Position numbers and translations under genes: made by a program. A DNA stretch of 64,000 bases, from contig CALFJB010000072.1 of assembly GCA_937877565.1 (NCBI GenBank), positions 6,946-70,945 of the forward strand, written 5' to 3'. Below the pieces are notes generated by a model that worked only from the letters and a program-made list of their open reading frames with translations, did no database searches and was not told where the DNA came from. The DNA comes from an uncultured Selenomonadales bacterium (GTDB lineage: Bacteria > Bacillota > Negativicutes > Selenomonadales > Selenomonadaceae). This document shows, piece after piece, positions 50,736 through 59,806 of this stretch. How positions within the stretch are numbered: the first letter of the stretch is position 1; each line of letters begins with the position of its first letter.

Positions 50736-52037
50736 ATGATAGATCACGGCGATACAGCGTGGGTGCTGATAAGTGCGGCGTTAGTTTTTATAATGACTCC
50801 TGCAGTTGCGTTATTTTATGGCGGAATGGTACGAAGTAAGAATGTTTTAACAACTATAATGCAGTCAATGTTTATTTTGGGAATGGTTTCAGTTGAGTTT
50901 ATTTTATTTGGTTATGCAATGGTTTTCGGCACAGATATAGGCGGCTTTATTGGCGATTTAGAAAAAATTGGACTTTCCGGCGTTGGCTATAACATTTTGG
51001 AAGGCGGCACGATTCCGGAATTGGCGTTTGTAGCGTTTCAATGTATGTTTGCGGCGTTGACTCCCGCACTGATAACCGGCGCATTTGCTGAAAGAATGAA
51101 ATTTAGCGGCTTTGCAGTTTTGATGCTACTCTGGGCGATTTTAATTTATAATCCAATGGCGCATTGGGTATGGGGCGGCGGCTTTTTGGCACAACTCGGC
51201 GCGTTAGACTTTGCGGGCGGATTGGTAATTCATATTTTAAGCGGCGTTTCAGGATTAACAATTTGTATTTTATTAGGCAAGCGTCGTGGTTATGGAAAAT
51301 CTGCGATAGTTCCGCACAATATCCCAATGACAGTTTTGGGCGCGGCGTTACTTTGGATCGGATGGTTTGGATTTAACGCAGGCTCGGCACTTGGAGCAAA
51401 TGAACTTGCAACAAATGCTTTTCTTGTAACACAAATTGCGGCGGCGGCTGGAGTTTTAGGTTGGGTTTTACCTGAATGGATTCGTAGCGGCAAGCCAACG
51501 GTTTTAGGCGCAGTTTCCGGAGGAATTGCGGGACTTGTGGCGATAACTCCTGCGGCAGGTTATGTAACAATTTTGCCTTCATTGGCGATAGGTTTAATTG
51601 GCGGCGGAATTTGTTACAGCGCGGTTGCAATTTTGAAAGAAAAACTCGGTTACGACGATTCACTTGATGCCTTCGGCGTTCATGGAATTGGCGGAATGTG
51701 GGGCGCGGTTGCAACGGGACTTTGGGCAACGACGGCGATAAATCCTGACGGCGCAAACGGTTTATTTTACGGCGAAACAGATTTATTTTGGGCGCAAATT
51801 ATTTCAATCGGTGTTGCGATAATTTTTGCGGTCGTCGGCTCAACTGTGCTTTATAAAATTGTAAATGCGATAATTCCGTTGCGCGTTGAAGAATCTGAAG
51901 AAATTGGCGGCTTGGATATTGCGGAACACGGCGAACGCGGCTACAACGCGGGACTTTTTACCGGTTCAAGCAATTTCCTTGACAACAAAGAATTTGTAAG
52001 TACAACGGCGTTTGATTTAAATCATCACAGTATTTAA
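50736..52037 (+). CDS. amt: ammonium transporter
   Basis: 433 residues from ATG 50736 (AAGGAG upstream). Eleven membrane helices, with the family stretches ALFYGGMVRSKNVL, AFAERMKFSGFAVLMLLWAILIYNPMAHWVWGGGFL (the first pore His is replaced by the usual context) and DSLDAFGVHGIGGMWGAVATG with the pore His. It conducts NH3/NH4+ into the cell. It is followed after 15 bp by the PII gene, the usual amt-glnK pairing in which PII blocks the channel when nitrogen is ample. Confidence 0.95.
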   Translation: MIDHGDTAWVLISAALVFIMTPAVALFYGGMVRSKNVLTTIMQSMFILGMVSVEFILFGYAMVFGTDIGGFIGDLEKIGLSGVGYNILEGGTIPELAFVAFQCMFAALTPALITGAFAERMKFSGFAVLMLLWAILIYNPMAHWVWGGGFLAQLGALDFAGGLVIHILSGVSGLTICILLGKRRGYGKSAIVPHNIPMTVLGAALLWIGWFGFNAGSALGANELATNAFLVTQIAAAAGVLGWVLPEWIRSGKPTVLGAVSGGIAGLVAITPAAGYVTILPSLAIGLIGGGICYSAVAILKEKLGYDDSLDAFGVHGIGGMWGAVATGLWATTAINPDGANGLFYGETDLFWAQIISIGVAIIFAVVGSTVLYKIVNAIIPLRVEESEEIGGLDIAEHGERGYNAGLFTGSSNFLDNKEFVSTTAFDLNHHSI

Positions 52038-52052
52038 TTGGAGGCGGCAAAA

Positions 52053-52433
52053 ATGCAGGAACGAAAAATTACAAAAATTGACATAATCACACGCCCTGAA
52101 AAGTTGGAAAATTTGAAAGAGGCTTTAAATGAAATTGGCGTTTTGGGAATGACAGTTTCGCAGGTTTACGGCTGCGGCACTCAAGGCGGTCATAAAGAAG
52201 TTTATCGCGGGCGTGAATATGAAATAAATCTTATACCCAAAATAAAAGTTGAAACTGTAGTTTGCGAAGTTCCCGTTGAAAGCGTTTTGGAAACGGCTCA
52301 AAAAGTTTTGCGTACAGGAAAATTCGGCGACGGCAAAATTTTTGTCTACGAAATTTCAGACGCCGTGAGAATCCGAACAGGTCATCGCGGGGCTGAAGCA
52401 ATTATGGATATTCCTGAAGAAAAAATAAAGTAA
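52053..52433 (+). CDS. glnK: PII nitrogen regulatory protein (GlnK/GlnB)
   Basis: 126 residues from ATG 52053 (GGAGGCGG upstream). T-loop GCGTQGGHKEVYRGREYEINL with Tyr51 at the position uridylylated in PII, and the nucleotide/2-oxoglutarate site KFGDGKIFVYEISDAVRIRTGHRGAEAI. About 14 residues longer than the E. coli form at the C-terminus. Position after amt favours a GlnK role. Confidence 0.95.
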   Translation: MQERKITKIDIITRPEKLENLKEALNEIGVLGMTVSQVYGCGTQGGHKEVYRGREYEINLIPKIKVETVVCEVPVESVLETAQKVLRTGKFGDGKIFVYEISDAVRIRTGHRGAEAIMDIPEEKIK

Positions 52434-52453
52434 AATTCTGGGAGGCTTTAAAA

Positions 52454-54337
52454 ATGGAAAAATTGTTGTACACGATTAAGGCGAACACGCCGAAAGATGA
52501 AATTATTCAGTTGCTGAAAAATCATCCTGAAATTAAATTTGTTTCGTTGGTCGGTATCGATTTGGCGGGCAATGATACTGATGAAAAAATTCCCGTGCGC
52601 GTTTTTCTCAAGGATATTGAAGATTTTTACGCGGGTACAGCGGTTCAAACTGACGGCTCAAGCGTAGTTTTGCCCGGTATTGCAACTTTGAATAATGCTA
52701 AGGTTGATATGCCTGTTGATCCTTCGGTTAATTGGTTCGTCGATTATAACTTTGAATACTTTGACGATGAAACTAATAAACCCGTCGGCACTTTGAGAAT
52801 CCCAAGTTTCTTGATTCACGAAGGCAAGCGCGTTGATTCTCGCGCAGTTTTGACAGACACTTTAAATTTTGTCAAGCAGGAACTTTTAAAAATCTTCCAC
52901 GAAAATGAAAAAATTGACGGCTTGGAAATTAGCGGCAAAGATATTAATGATATTTGTTTTACGTCTGCAACGGAGCTTGAATTTTGGGTAAAAACACCGC
53001 TTGAAGAGGCGGCGATTGAAGAAATGAGCGCGTCTCAAGTTATGCAGGAGCAATATTGGGAACGTACTCACGGCGCGGTACGTTGCGCGTTGGAAAAGTG
53101 CGTTATTGAGCTTGACAAATATGATTTACAAGTTGAAATGGGACATAAAGAAGTTGGCGGATTAAAGGCGCAAATTGACGAGAGCGGACACTTAACGCAC
53201 GTTTGCGAACAGTTGGAAATTGACTGGAAATTTGCCGATGCAATTCAAGCGGCGGACAATGAAATTTTAGTTCGCACGGTAGTTAAAGAAACTTTCCGCG
53301 CTGAAGGTCTTGAAGTCAGTTTTAAAGCAAAGCCGATGATTGGGCTTGCAGGTAACGGCGAACATACGCACATTGGACTTGCCGCCATTACTTCAGATGG
53401 CAAAATTCACAATCTTTTTGCCGCCAAAAATCCTGCCGAAGATTTTATGAGCGCGATTGGTTACGGCGCAATTATGGGACTTTTGAAAAATTATGAAGTT
53501 ATAAATCCGTTCGTAAGTGCAACGAATGACTCTTTGAACAGATTAAAGCCCGGCTTTGAGGCTCCTGTTTGTATCGTTACGAGTTTGGGACATACGCCGA
53601 AAATTCCCAGCCGTAACAGAACAATTTTGGCGGGCTTGATTCGTGATTTAAAAAATCCAATGGCAACCCGTTTTGAATTACGCGCCTGCAACCCTTACAC
53701 AAATACTTATTTAGTTTTGGCGGCGGCTTATTCTGCAATTTTGGACGGCGTAAAATTTGCGGTTGATAAAACTGCAGTGGATTTACTTACCGAACTTAGC
53801 AAAAAAGCCGGGCAGGATTCAAATTATCTTGAAAAAAATCGTGCTTACCGCAGTGAGGAAGACGTTTTTGAAGATTATACTGCAGAGGAACGCGATTCAA
53901 TGTTTGGAATACCGCCTGCAACTGTTTGGGAAAATATGGCGGCGTTTGAAAATTATCCTGCGAAAGTAAAAGTTATCACGGCGGGCGGCGCACTTCAACC
54001 GCAAATTATTAAATCTTTCCGTGAAGGTGCGTTACTGCGTTGGAAAACTGAATTACTTGCAAGAATTTTACCTGAAATGCGCGAAGTTGTTCGCAAGGCA
54101 CATAGAATTGAAACTGATTTTCGCACGGATCAAGATTCTTACACGTGGAATAAAATTAAAGACGTGCGCGAATATCTTGCCAAAAATTCAATCGATAAAA
54201 AATCTTTATTTACGCGCCTTAGTAATGCATTGACGAGCGGCGACTTTGCAACCGCCTCAAAGTTGCAGGTTGAAATGTACGACAAAATTGAAGAACTCAA
54301 GCAACTTTACGACGAATACAGCAAAAATATTATCTAG
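52454..54337 (+). CDS. glnA: glutamine synthetase, long form with C-terminal extension
   Basis: 627 residues, well above the 440-470 of type I enzymes. Beta-grasp half: FVSLVGIDLAGNDTDEKIPVRVF and TDGSSVVLPGI. Catalytic half: ATELEFWV (metal Glu), GHKEVGGLKAQIDE, GNGEHTHIGL (His), and NPMATRFELRACNPYTNTYL. The last 150 or so residues (from about 470) are helical and end in TASKLQVEMYDKIEELKQLYDEY, a probable oligomerisation or regulatory tail. It makes glutamine from glutamate and NH3 imported by Amt. Confidence 0.92.
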   Translation: MEKLLYTIKANTPKDEIIQLLKNHPEIKFVSLVGIDLAGNDTDEKIPVRVFLKDIEDFYAGTAVQTDGSSVVLPGIATLNNAKVDMPVDPSVNWFVDYNFEYFDDETNKPVGTLRIPSFLIHEGKRVDSRAVLTDTLNFVKQELLKIFHENEKIDGLEISGKDINDICFTSATELEFWVKTPLEEAAIEEMSASQVMQEQYWERTHGAVRCALEKCVIELDKYDLQVEMGHKEVGGLKAQIDESGHLTHVCEQLEIDWKFADAIQAADNEILVRTVVKETFRAEGLEVSFKAKPMIGLAGNGEHTHIGLAAITSDGKIHNLFAAKNPAEDFMSAIGYGAIMGLLKNYEVINPFVSATNDSLNRLKPGFEAPVCIVTSLGHTPKIPSRNRTILAGLIRDLKNPMATRFELRACNPYTNTYLVLAAAYSAILDGVKFAVDKTAVDLLTELSKKAGQDSNYLEKNRAYRSEEDVFEDYTAEERDSMFGIPPATVWENMAAFENYPAKVKVITAGGALQPQIIKSFREGALLRWKTELLARILPEMREVVRKAHRIETDFRTDQDSYTWNKIKDVREYLAKNSIDKKSLFTRLSNALTSGDFATASKLQVEMYDKIEELKQLYDEYSKNII

Positions 54338-54420
54338 GGACTAGGATTTAGGAGCTAGGGGCTAGGGAGAAAAAATATTTTCAAATCCCTAATCCCTAGT
54401 CCTTAGCCCCTAATCCCTAA
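54335..54420. repeat. degenerate CTAGGG-type palindrome before the amidotransferase gene
   Basis: Left arm of (C/T)TAGGR units (54335-54371), AT-rich centre, right arm of CCCTAR units (54387-54420). The arms are imperfect complements, and a GGAGAG ribosome site follows. No T tract, so it is not a plain terminator. Confidence 0.6.
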
Positions 54421-54436
54421 AAAAGGAGAGCTGACA

Positions 54437-55537
54437 ATGTGCAGAATCGGAGCAATAAAAAGCAAAAAGCCGGTTCATCCTTCAATGGCGTTAAGATTGA
54501 TGTTGCCGCAACAGGAAGGGCATGACAATTCCGGCTTTGCAATGGTTATGCAAGATTTATCCGGCGTCTTTTCGCTGTACAAAGATAAGCCGTTACTTTC
54601 AATGGCTTGTACAAAACAAGGCGCAAGATTGGTTGAAGATTATATGGCGGCGCAGAATTTTATAAAAATGGCTGAATGGTTGCCCGTGCCGAATAAGCAA
54701 CCGAATTTGGATATTCAAGCAATGCCATATTACATTTTCAGAAATTATGATTATCCTGAACACTACGATGACAAGGAAAGTCGCGAGGCGTTGTTACTTG
54801 ATACGCGGCTTGCGTTGAGAAAAATTTTGACTGAATCTAATCAAGGCTATGTGTATTCATTTTGGCCTGACGTTTTGACGCTCAAAGAAATTGGCGATCC
54901 CCGCGATATTGCAACCTATTTCAGACTTTGGGACGATAACGGGACTTTACTTTCAAAAAATATAATTGTCCAGTGCCGCCAAAATACAAATTACAAAATT
55001 GTTCGATACGCGGCGCACCCGTTTTTCTTGCAAGGTTACACACTCTGCGCGAACGGCGAAAATACTTTCTACACCAAAAACAAAGAATTTCAAAAAAATC
55101 TTCATCGCGGTTACATTGGCTTTGAATCTGATTCTCAAAATTTTTTGTATACTCTGCATTACGTTTTACACGAATTGAAATGGGAAATTCCATATTACAA
55201 GCACGTTATAACGCCGTTGCCGTTTGCCGAAATTGCCAACCGTGAGGATAAAGATATTTTATTGGCAATTCGTCAATCGCTTGCACATTTAGAAATTAAC
55301 GGACCGAATACAATTATTGCCGGTTTACCTGATGGCAGAATGATAACTTGTTGCGATTCAAAAAAATTGCGCCCCGTAGTTGTCGGCGGCGACGATACGA
55401 CCATTGCAATTTCTTCCGAAGTTTGCGGGATTAACGAAATTTTGCCCGATCGAAATATGGAAAAAGATATTTACCCCAACGAGCGCGAAGTTGTTGTAAT
55501 TGACAATGATTTGAAGGTGATGAGATGGAAACAGTAA
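54437..55537 (+). CDS. glutamate synthase amidotransferase subunit (class II glutaminase)
   Basis: 366 residues. MCRIGAI puts the nucleophile at Cys2, and LPQQEGHDNSGFAMVM corresponds to the RGPDSxG-type region of Ntn amidotransferases. It frees NH3 from glutamine for the FMN subunit encoded next, as in archaeal-type split glutamate synthases where the GltB domains are separate proteins. Overlaps the next gene by 13 bp. Confidence 0.88.
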   Translation: MCRIGAIKSKKPVHPSMALRLMLPQQEGHDNSGFAMVMQDLSGVFSLYKDKPLLSMACTKQGARLVEDYMAAQNFIKMAEWLPVPNKQPNLDIQAMPYYIFRNYDYPEHYDDKESREALLLDTRLALRKILTESNQGYVYSFWPDVLTLKEIGDPRDIATYFRLWDDNGTLLSKNIIVQCRQNTNYKIVRYAAHPFFLQGYTLCANGENTFYTKNKEFQKNLHRGYIGFESDSQNFLYTLHYVLHELKWEIPYYKHVITPLPFAEIANREDKDILLAIRQSLAHLEINGPNTIIAGLPDGRMITCCDSKKLRPVVVGGDDTTIAISSEVCGINEILPDRNMEKDIYPNEREVVVIDNDLKVMRWKQ

Positions 55538-57156
55538 AGACTCAAGATATTGCAGTTAATGATTTAATGTGGAAAATCGACTACAACGCCGAACGTTGCA
55601 CAATGTGCGGCAGTTGCGTGGCGTCTTGCACTTTCAAAGCGATTAAAGCCGACGTTCAAAGAAAATCTGTTACAATTTCTGAAAGTAATTTGCCGGAACC
55701 GATTCATCAGCAAGTTGCAATTCCCGTTATCAAGCAAGTTGCAAGTATCGAAAACGCTTGCAGAGGTTGCGGAATGTGTGAAAAAGTTTGCCCCAATAAT
55801 GCAATTCGCCCCGTGAGAAATCCTGACAATCGCAGAAATTTACTTTCACGCGACAACGGACCAATTAAACGCGGCGGGCGTACAAATTTAAATTCTCAAC
55901 GCACTTTGGATAAAATTATTGTCGGCAGAATTTCACAAATGACAGACCCTTCGCTTGATTCAGTGCGCCATACTTTTGATATTCGTTCGCCTTTGGGTAG
56001 AGTTTTATCAGCTAAAGAATTACCGTTTCAAATGGAAAATGGCAAACTTGTAGCCACTAAAAAAACTCCTCCCGTACGTTGGATTTATCCTTTAATTTTT
56101 TCTGATATGTCGATAGGCGCACTTTCAACGCGGGCTTGGGAAGCCGTTGCAATGGCTACAACTTATTTGAATGAACGTTGCGGACTTCCCGTCAGAATGT
56201 CAAGCGGCGAAGGCGGTATGCCCGTTAAACTGCTTGAATCTGAATATCTGAAATATTTTATCATACAAATTGCGTCGGGACATTTCGGCTGGAACAGAAT
56301 TATTCAAGCGATGCCCAAAATGAAAGTTGATCCTGCGGCAATTTTAATAAAAATTGGACAAGGTGCAAAACCCGGCGACGGCGGATTATTACAATCTGAA
56401 AAAGTTGCACCGCACGTACAGGCGATTAGAGGCGTACCTAAGGCAACTTTAGCATCGCCGCCGAATCATCAAGGCTTGTACTCAATCGAAGAATCTGTTC
56501 AAAAAATGCACTTGTCATTAAATGCGGCGTTCGGTTTTCGTGTACCAGTTGCCATAAAGTGTGCGGCGTCTTCAACTTCCGTATCAGTTTATAATAATCT
56601 CCTGCGCGACCCTTACAAAATTTGCGGCGGCTTTTTCATTGACGGTATACAAGGCGGCACGGGCGCGGCAAATGAAATTTCACTTGATCACACCGGGCAT
56701 CCTGTAGTTTCAAAAATTCGTGATTGTTATAACGCGGCGGTTGAACAGGGCGCACAAGGACAAATTCCACTTTACGGCGGCGGCGGTATTGGAATGACGG
56801 GCAACGCGGCGGCTGACGCTTTCAAAATGATTTGTCTTGGAGCTAACGGCGTTTTTTGCGGCAAAATTTTAATTCAACTTTTGGGCTGCGTAGGAAATGA
56901 GCAAGGGCGTTGTAATGCTTGCAATACCGGCAAATGTCCAACGGGAATTTGTACGCAGAATCCACGCCTTGTAAAGCGTTTGGACGTTGACAAAGGCGCA
57001 CAAAAAATCGTTGACTATGTACTTGCATTTGACGCCGAACTAAGAAAGTTAATGGCTCCCATTGGAAATAGCTCCCTGCCTGTTGGAAGAAGTGACGCGC
57101 TTGTTTCGACTGATAAAGCTATTGCCGATAAACTCGGTATTCAGTATGTTTGTTAA
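55525..57156 (+). CDS. glutamate synthase FMN-binding subunit with two [4Fe-4S] clusters
   Basis: 543 residues. Residues about 24-100 hold CTMCGSCVASC and CRGCGMCEKVCP, two ferredoxin clusters. The rest is the FMN barrel: SDMSIGALSTRAWEAVA, SSGEGGMPVKL, IKIGQGAKPGDGG, PPNHQGLYSIE, FIDGIQGGTGAANEISLDHTG and a late CNACNTGKCPTGICTQ (Fe-S). It condenses 2-oxoglutarate with NH3 and reduces it to glutamate. ATG with GGTGATG overlap to the amidotransferase gene. Confidence 0.93.
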   Translation: METVKTQDIAVNDLMWKIDYNAERCTMCGSCVASCTFKAIKADVQRKSVTISESNLPEPIHQQVAIPVIKQVASIENACRGCGMCEKVCPNNAIRPVRNPDNRRNLLSRDNGPIKRGGRTNLNSQRTLDKIIVGRISQMTDPSLDSVRHTFDIRSPLGRVLSAKELPFQMENGKLVATKKTPPVRWIYPLIFSDMSIGALSTRAWEAVAMATTYLNERCGLPVRMSSGEGGMPVKLLESEYLKYFIIQIASGHFGWNRIIQAMPKMKVDPAAILIKIGQGAKPGDGGLLQSEKVAPHVQAIRGVPKATLASPPNHQGLYSIEESVQKMHLSLNAAFGFRVPVAIKCAASSTSVSVYNNLLRDPYKICGGFFIDGIQGGTGAANEISLDHTGHPVVSKIRDCYNAAVEQGAQGQIPLYGGGGIGMTGNAAADAFKMICLGANGVFCGKILIQLLGCVGNEQGRCNACNTGKCPTGICTQNPRLVKRLDVDKGAQKIVDYVLAFDAELRKLMAPIGNSSLPVGRSDALVSTDKAIADKLGIQYVC

Positions 57157-57202
57157 AACGTGTTTGCAAAATTTTAATTTTGAATGTAAATTCTTTCTTT
57201 AA

Positions 57203-57333
57203 CTTTTTAAATGCAGCTTTTCTTTCTTTGGTGCAAAGAAAGAAAACCCGCCCAAAAGAAAGAAACTGCAAATTATAATCGCATCACGCGATTAACAATT
57301 TGCGTGGCGCACGTCCTGTGCGCCCAATTTTTC
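57203..57333 (+). repeat. structured intergenic element, copy D (inside the glutamate synthase operon)
   Basis: CTTTCTTTGGTGCAAAGAAAG hairpin, CCCGCCC, stem GCAAATT/AATTTGC enclosing AATCGC-ATCAC-GCGATT, and GGCGCAC/GTGCGCC. Stem sequences differ from copies A-C but pairing and the ATCAC loop are the same. It separates the FMN subunit gene from the next subunit gene. Confidence 0.8.
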
Positions 57334-57371
57334 CAATATTGTTTGTAAACACATTCTGGGAGGTTTTGGAA

Positions 57372-59708
57372 ATGTTGAAAATTGACACAATCAGACAAAA
57401 TGAAAGAATGTCAACGCAAGACCTTTTACTGAAGATTGAAGCGGCGGTAAAGGCGGGCGAAACAGATTTTGAAATTGCGGCAAGCGGGCAACATGATATT
57501 GGCGGTCCGTTATGGCATCCTTACGGCAAAACTTTAAAATTTCACGTAACGAACGCGGGGCAACGTGTCGGCTCAATGTGTTTGCCGAATACCGAAATTA
57601 TTGTTGAAGGCTCAACTTCTGCAGATGTCGGTTGGCTGAACGCGGGCGGAATTATCACGGTAAAAGGCGACGCGGGCGATACTGCCGGTCATTGTTCGGC
57701 GGGCGGCAAAATTTATATTGGTGGTCGCGCAGGTACGCGCACGGGTTCACTTATGAAATATGATCCGCTGTACAAAGAGCCTGAACTTTGGGTGTTAAAA
57801 AATGTTGGCAGTTTTTCATTTGAATTTATGGGCGGCGGACGTGCGGTAATTTGCGGCGTTGACAGCGAAGAATTTAATTCAGTTTTGGGAGATCGTCCTT
57901 GCGTTGGAATGGTCGGCGGCGTGGTTTATGTTCGCGGCAAAATTTCTGATTATCCCGCTGATATTCTTTGCCTTGAACTTGATGAAGATGATATTTCATT
58001 TTTGAAGGGCGGAATGAATCATTTTCTTAACGCAATAGAAAAATCTGAACTTTTGGGCGAATTGTCGAATTGGAAGGAATGGAAAAAACTTCGCCCGCTT
58101 ACTTTTGAAGAAAAAAAGCCGCAAGTTTTACCTGACTTGGCAAATTTCAGAAAAAACGATTGGATTAAAGGCGGAATTTTTTCAGATGTTGCGGTTGATG
58201 ATTTTCAAGTTTTAAATACGGTTAATCGCGGGCTGTATCGTCTGCGCGTTCCCAGTTGGGACAATTCAAAATTTTCTGCGCCGTGTCAATTTTTCTGCCC
58301 AACGGGTATACCTACACAAAAACGAATTGAACTTTTGCGGCAGGGAAAAATTTCAGAGGCGTTGAAACTTGTTTTAAAATATACGCCGTTTCCGGGTTCA
58401 GTTTGCGGTACGCTTTGCCCAAATCCTTGTATGGAAGGTTGCAGCCGGTCTTTAGTTGACGAGGCTATAAAAATTGGCGCACTTGGTTTAGAATCTGCAA
58501 ACATTGAAATTGAAAAGCCGCAAAATTCTACCGGCAAAAAAGTTGGAATAATCGGCGGCGGCGTTGCGGGATTAAGTGCGGCGTGGCAACTTGCACAACT
58601 TGGACACGCTGTAACGGTTTACGACGACGCAGAATTTATTGGCGGCAAACTTGCACAGGTTATTCCTCATTCCAGAATTTCTCAGGACTTGTTAAAAACC
58701 GAATTGAAACGAATTGAAAATTACGGCGTTGAATTTGTGACGAATTGCAAAGTAGACGGCGAAAAGTTTAACGAAATTTGCAACGCAAGCGACGCGGTTT
58801 TAGTTGCAGTTGGCGGACACAAGGCGCGTTATTTTAATTGGGAGGGCGCGGAAAAATTAACTTTCGGTATTGAATTTTTGAAACAAATAAATCGCGGCGA
58901 AAAACCTTTCATTGGCAAAAATGTTGTGGTAATTGGCGGCGGAAATTCCGGCATGGACGTTGCAACTTCAGCGTACGAACAAGGCGCGGAAAAAGTCACG
59001 GTTGTTGACGTTGTAAAACCTGCCGCCTTTGAAAAAGAAATTAAACGCCTTGAAAATTTCGGCGGAAAAATTATTTGGCCCTATATGACGCAGAAAATTA
59101 CCGACGAAGGAATTTATTCAGATGACGGCAGATTTATTGAGGCGGATCAAGTCATTGTGTCGATTGGCGAAGAACTTGTTTTAGATTTTCTGCCGAATGA
59201 TTCAAGGATAAAAAAATTCCGTAACAGTTGGCTTGTACCGAATGCCGAGAAAAAAATTTTGCCAAAAGTTTTTGCGGCGGGCGACGTAATTAAACCCGGC
59301 AGATTAACTGACGCCATTGGCGATGCAAGAATTACCGCGCTGATGATTAACCAGTTTTTGAACGGCGAAAAAATTACGCCCGTTTCTCAAAAAAATTTAA
59401 TTCCGACTGAAAATTTGTCCAAAAAATTTTTTGAGAAATGTCATCATTGCGATTTACCCGATCCACTTCATGAGCATTTGCGCTGTATCAGTTGCGGCAC
59501 TTGCAGGGATTGTAAAATGTGCTTAAATTCCTGCCCTGAAAAAGCTATTACGCGCATTGAAAACGAAGACGGCACGTGGCAATATATTTCTGACGAAAAA
59601 AAATGTATCGGCTGCGGAATTTGCGCGGGCGTTTGTCCTTGCGGCGTTTGGAATATCAAAGACAATCCCGAAGAAATTAAAATGTACCGACTTTACAAAG
59701 TGAGTTGA
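57372..59708 (+). CDS. glutamate synthase GXGXG domain fused to NADPH-binding small subunit and ferredoxin
   Basis: 778 residues from ATG 57372 (GGGAGG upstream). Residues 1-250 are the GltB C-terminal GXGXG beta helix (WLNAGGIITVKGDAGDTAGHCSAGGKIYIGG). Residues about 280-690 are GltD-like: N-terminal Fe-S cysteines (CPTGIPTQ, CGTLCPNPCMEGC), FAD loop GIIGGGVAGLSAA near 390 and NADPH loop VIGGGNSGMD near 518. Residues about 690-763 are a two-cluster ferredoxin (CISCGTCRDCKMCLNSCP, CIGCGICAGVCP). It feeds electrons to the FMN subunit. One polypeptide holds parts that are separate genes in many bacteria. Confidence 0.92.
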   Translation: MLKIDTIRQNERMSTQDLLLKIEAAVKAGETDFEIAASGQHDIGGPLWHPYGKTLKFHVTNAGQRVGSMCLPNTEIIVEGSTSADVGWLNAGGIITVKGDAGDTAGHCSAGGKIYIGGRAGTRTGSLMKYDPLYKEPELWVLKNVGSFSFEFMGGGRAVICGVDSEEFNSVLGDRPCVGMVGGVVYVRGKISDYPADILCLELDEDDISFLKGGMNHFLNAIEKSELLGELSNWKEWKKLRPLTFEEKKPQVLPDLANFRKNDWIKGGIFSDVAVDDFQVLNTVNRGLYRLRVPSWDNSKFSAPCQFFCPTGIPTQKRIELLRQGKISEALKLVLKYTPFPGSVCGTLCPNPCMEGCSRSLVDEAIKIGALGLESANIEIEKPQNSTGKKVGIIGGGVAGLSAAWQLAQLGHAVTVYDDAEFIGGKLAQVIPHSRISQDLLKTELKRIENYGVEFVTNCKVDGEKFNEICNASDAVLVAVGGHKARYFNWEGAEKLTFGIEFLKQINRGEKPFIGKNVVVIGGGNSGMDVATSAYEQGAEKVTVVDVVKPAAFEKEIKRLENFGGKIIWPYMTQKITDEGIYSDDGRFIEADQVIVSIGEELVLDFLPNDSRIKKFRNSWLVPNAEKKILPKVFAAGDVIKPGRLTDAIGDARITALMINQFLNGEKITPVSQKNLIPTENLSKKFFEKCHHCDLPDPLHEHLRCISCGTCRDCKMCLNSCPEKAITRIENEDGTWQYISDEKKCIGCGICAGVCPCGVWNIKDNPEEIKMYRLYKVS

Positions 59709-59714
59709 AAATTT

Positions 59715-59784
59715 AGGATACAGGAAAGCAGGAAACAGGATACAGATTTAAAAACTGTTTCCTGTCAACTGTCTCCTGTTTCCT
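59715..59784. repeat. degenerate CAGGAA-type palindrome before dapL
   Basis: Left arm built of ACAGGAAA-like units, right arm of TTTCCTGT-like units around an AT centre; it can form a long imperfect hairpin. It has the same plan as the palindrome at 54335 but with a different short unit. Confidence 0.6.
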
Positions 59785-59806
59785 CTAATAAAAGCGAGTT
59801 GAAACT

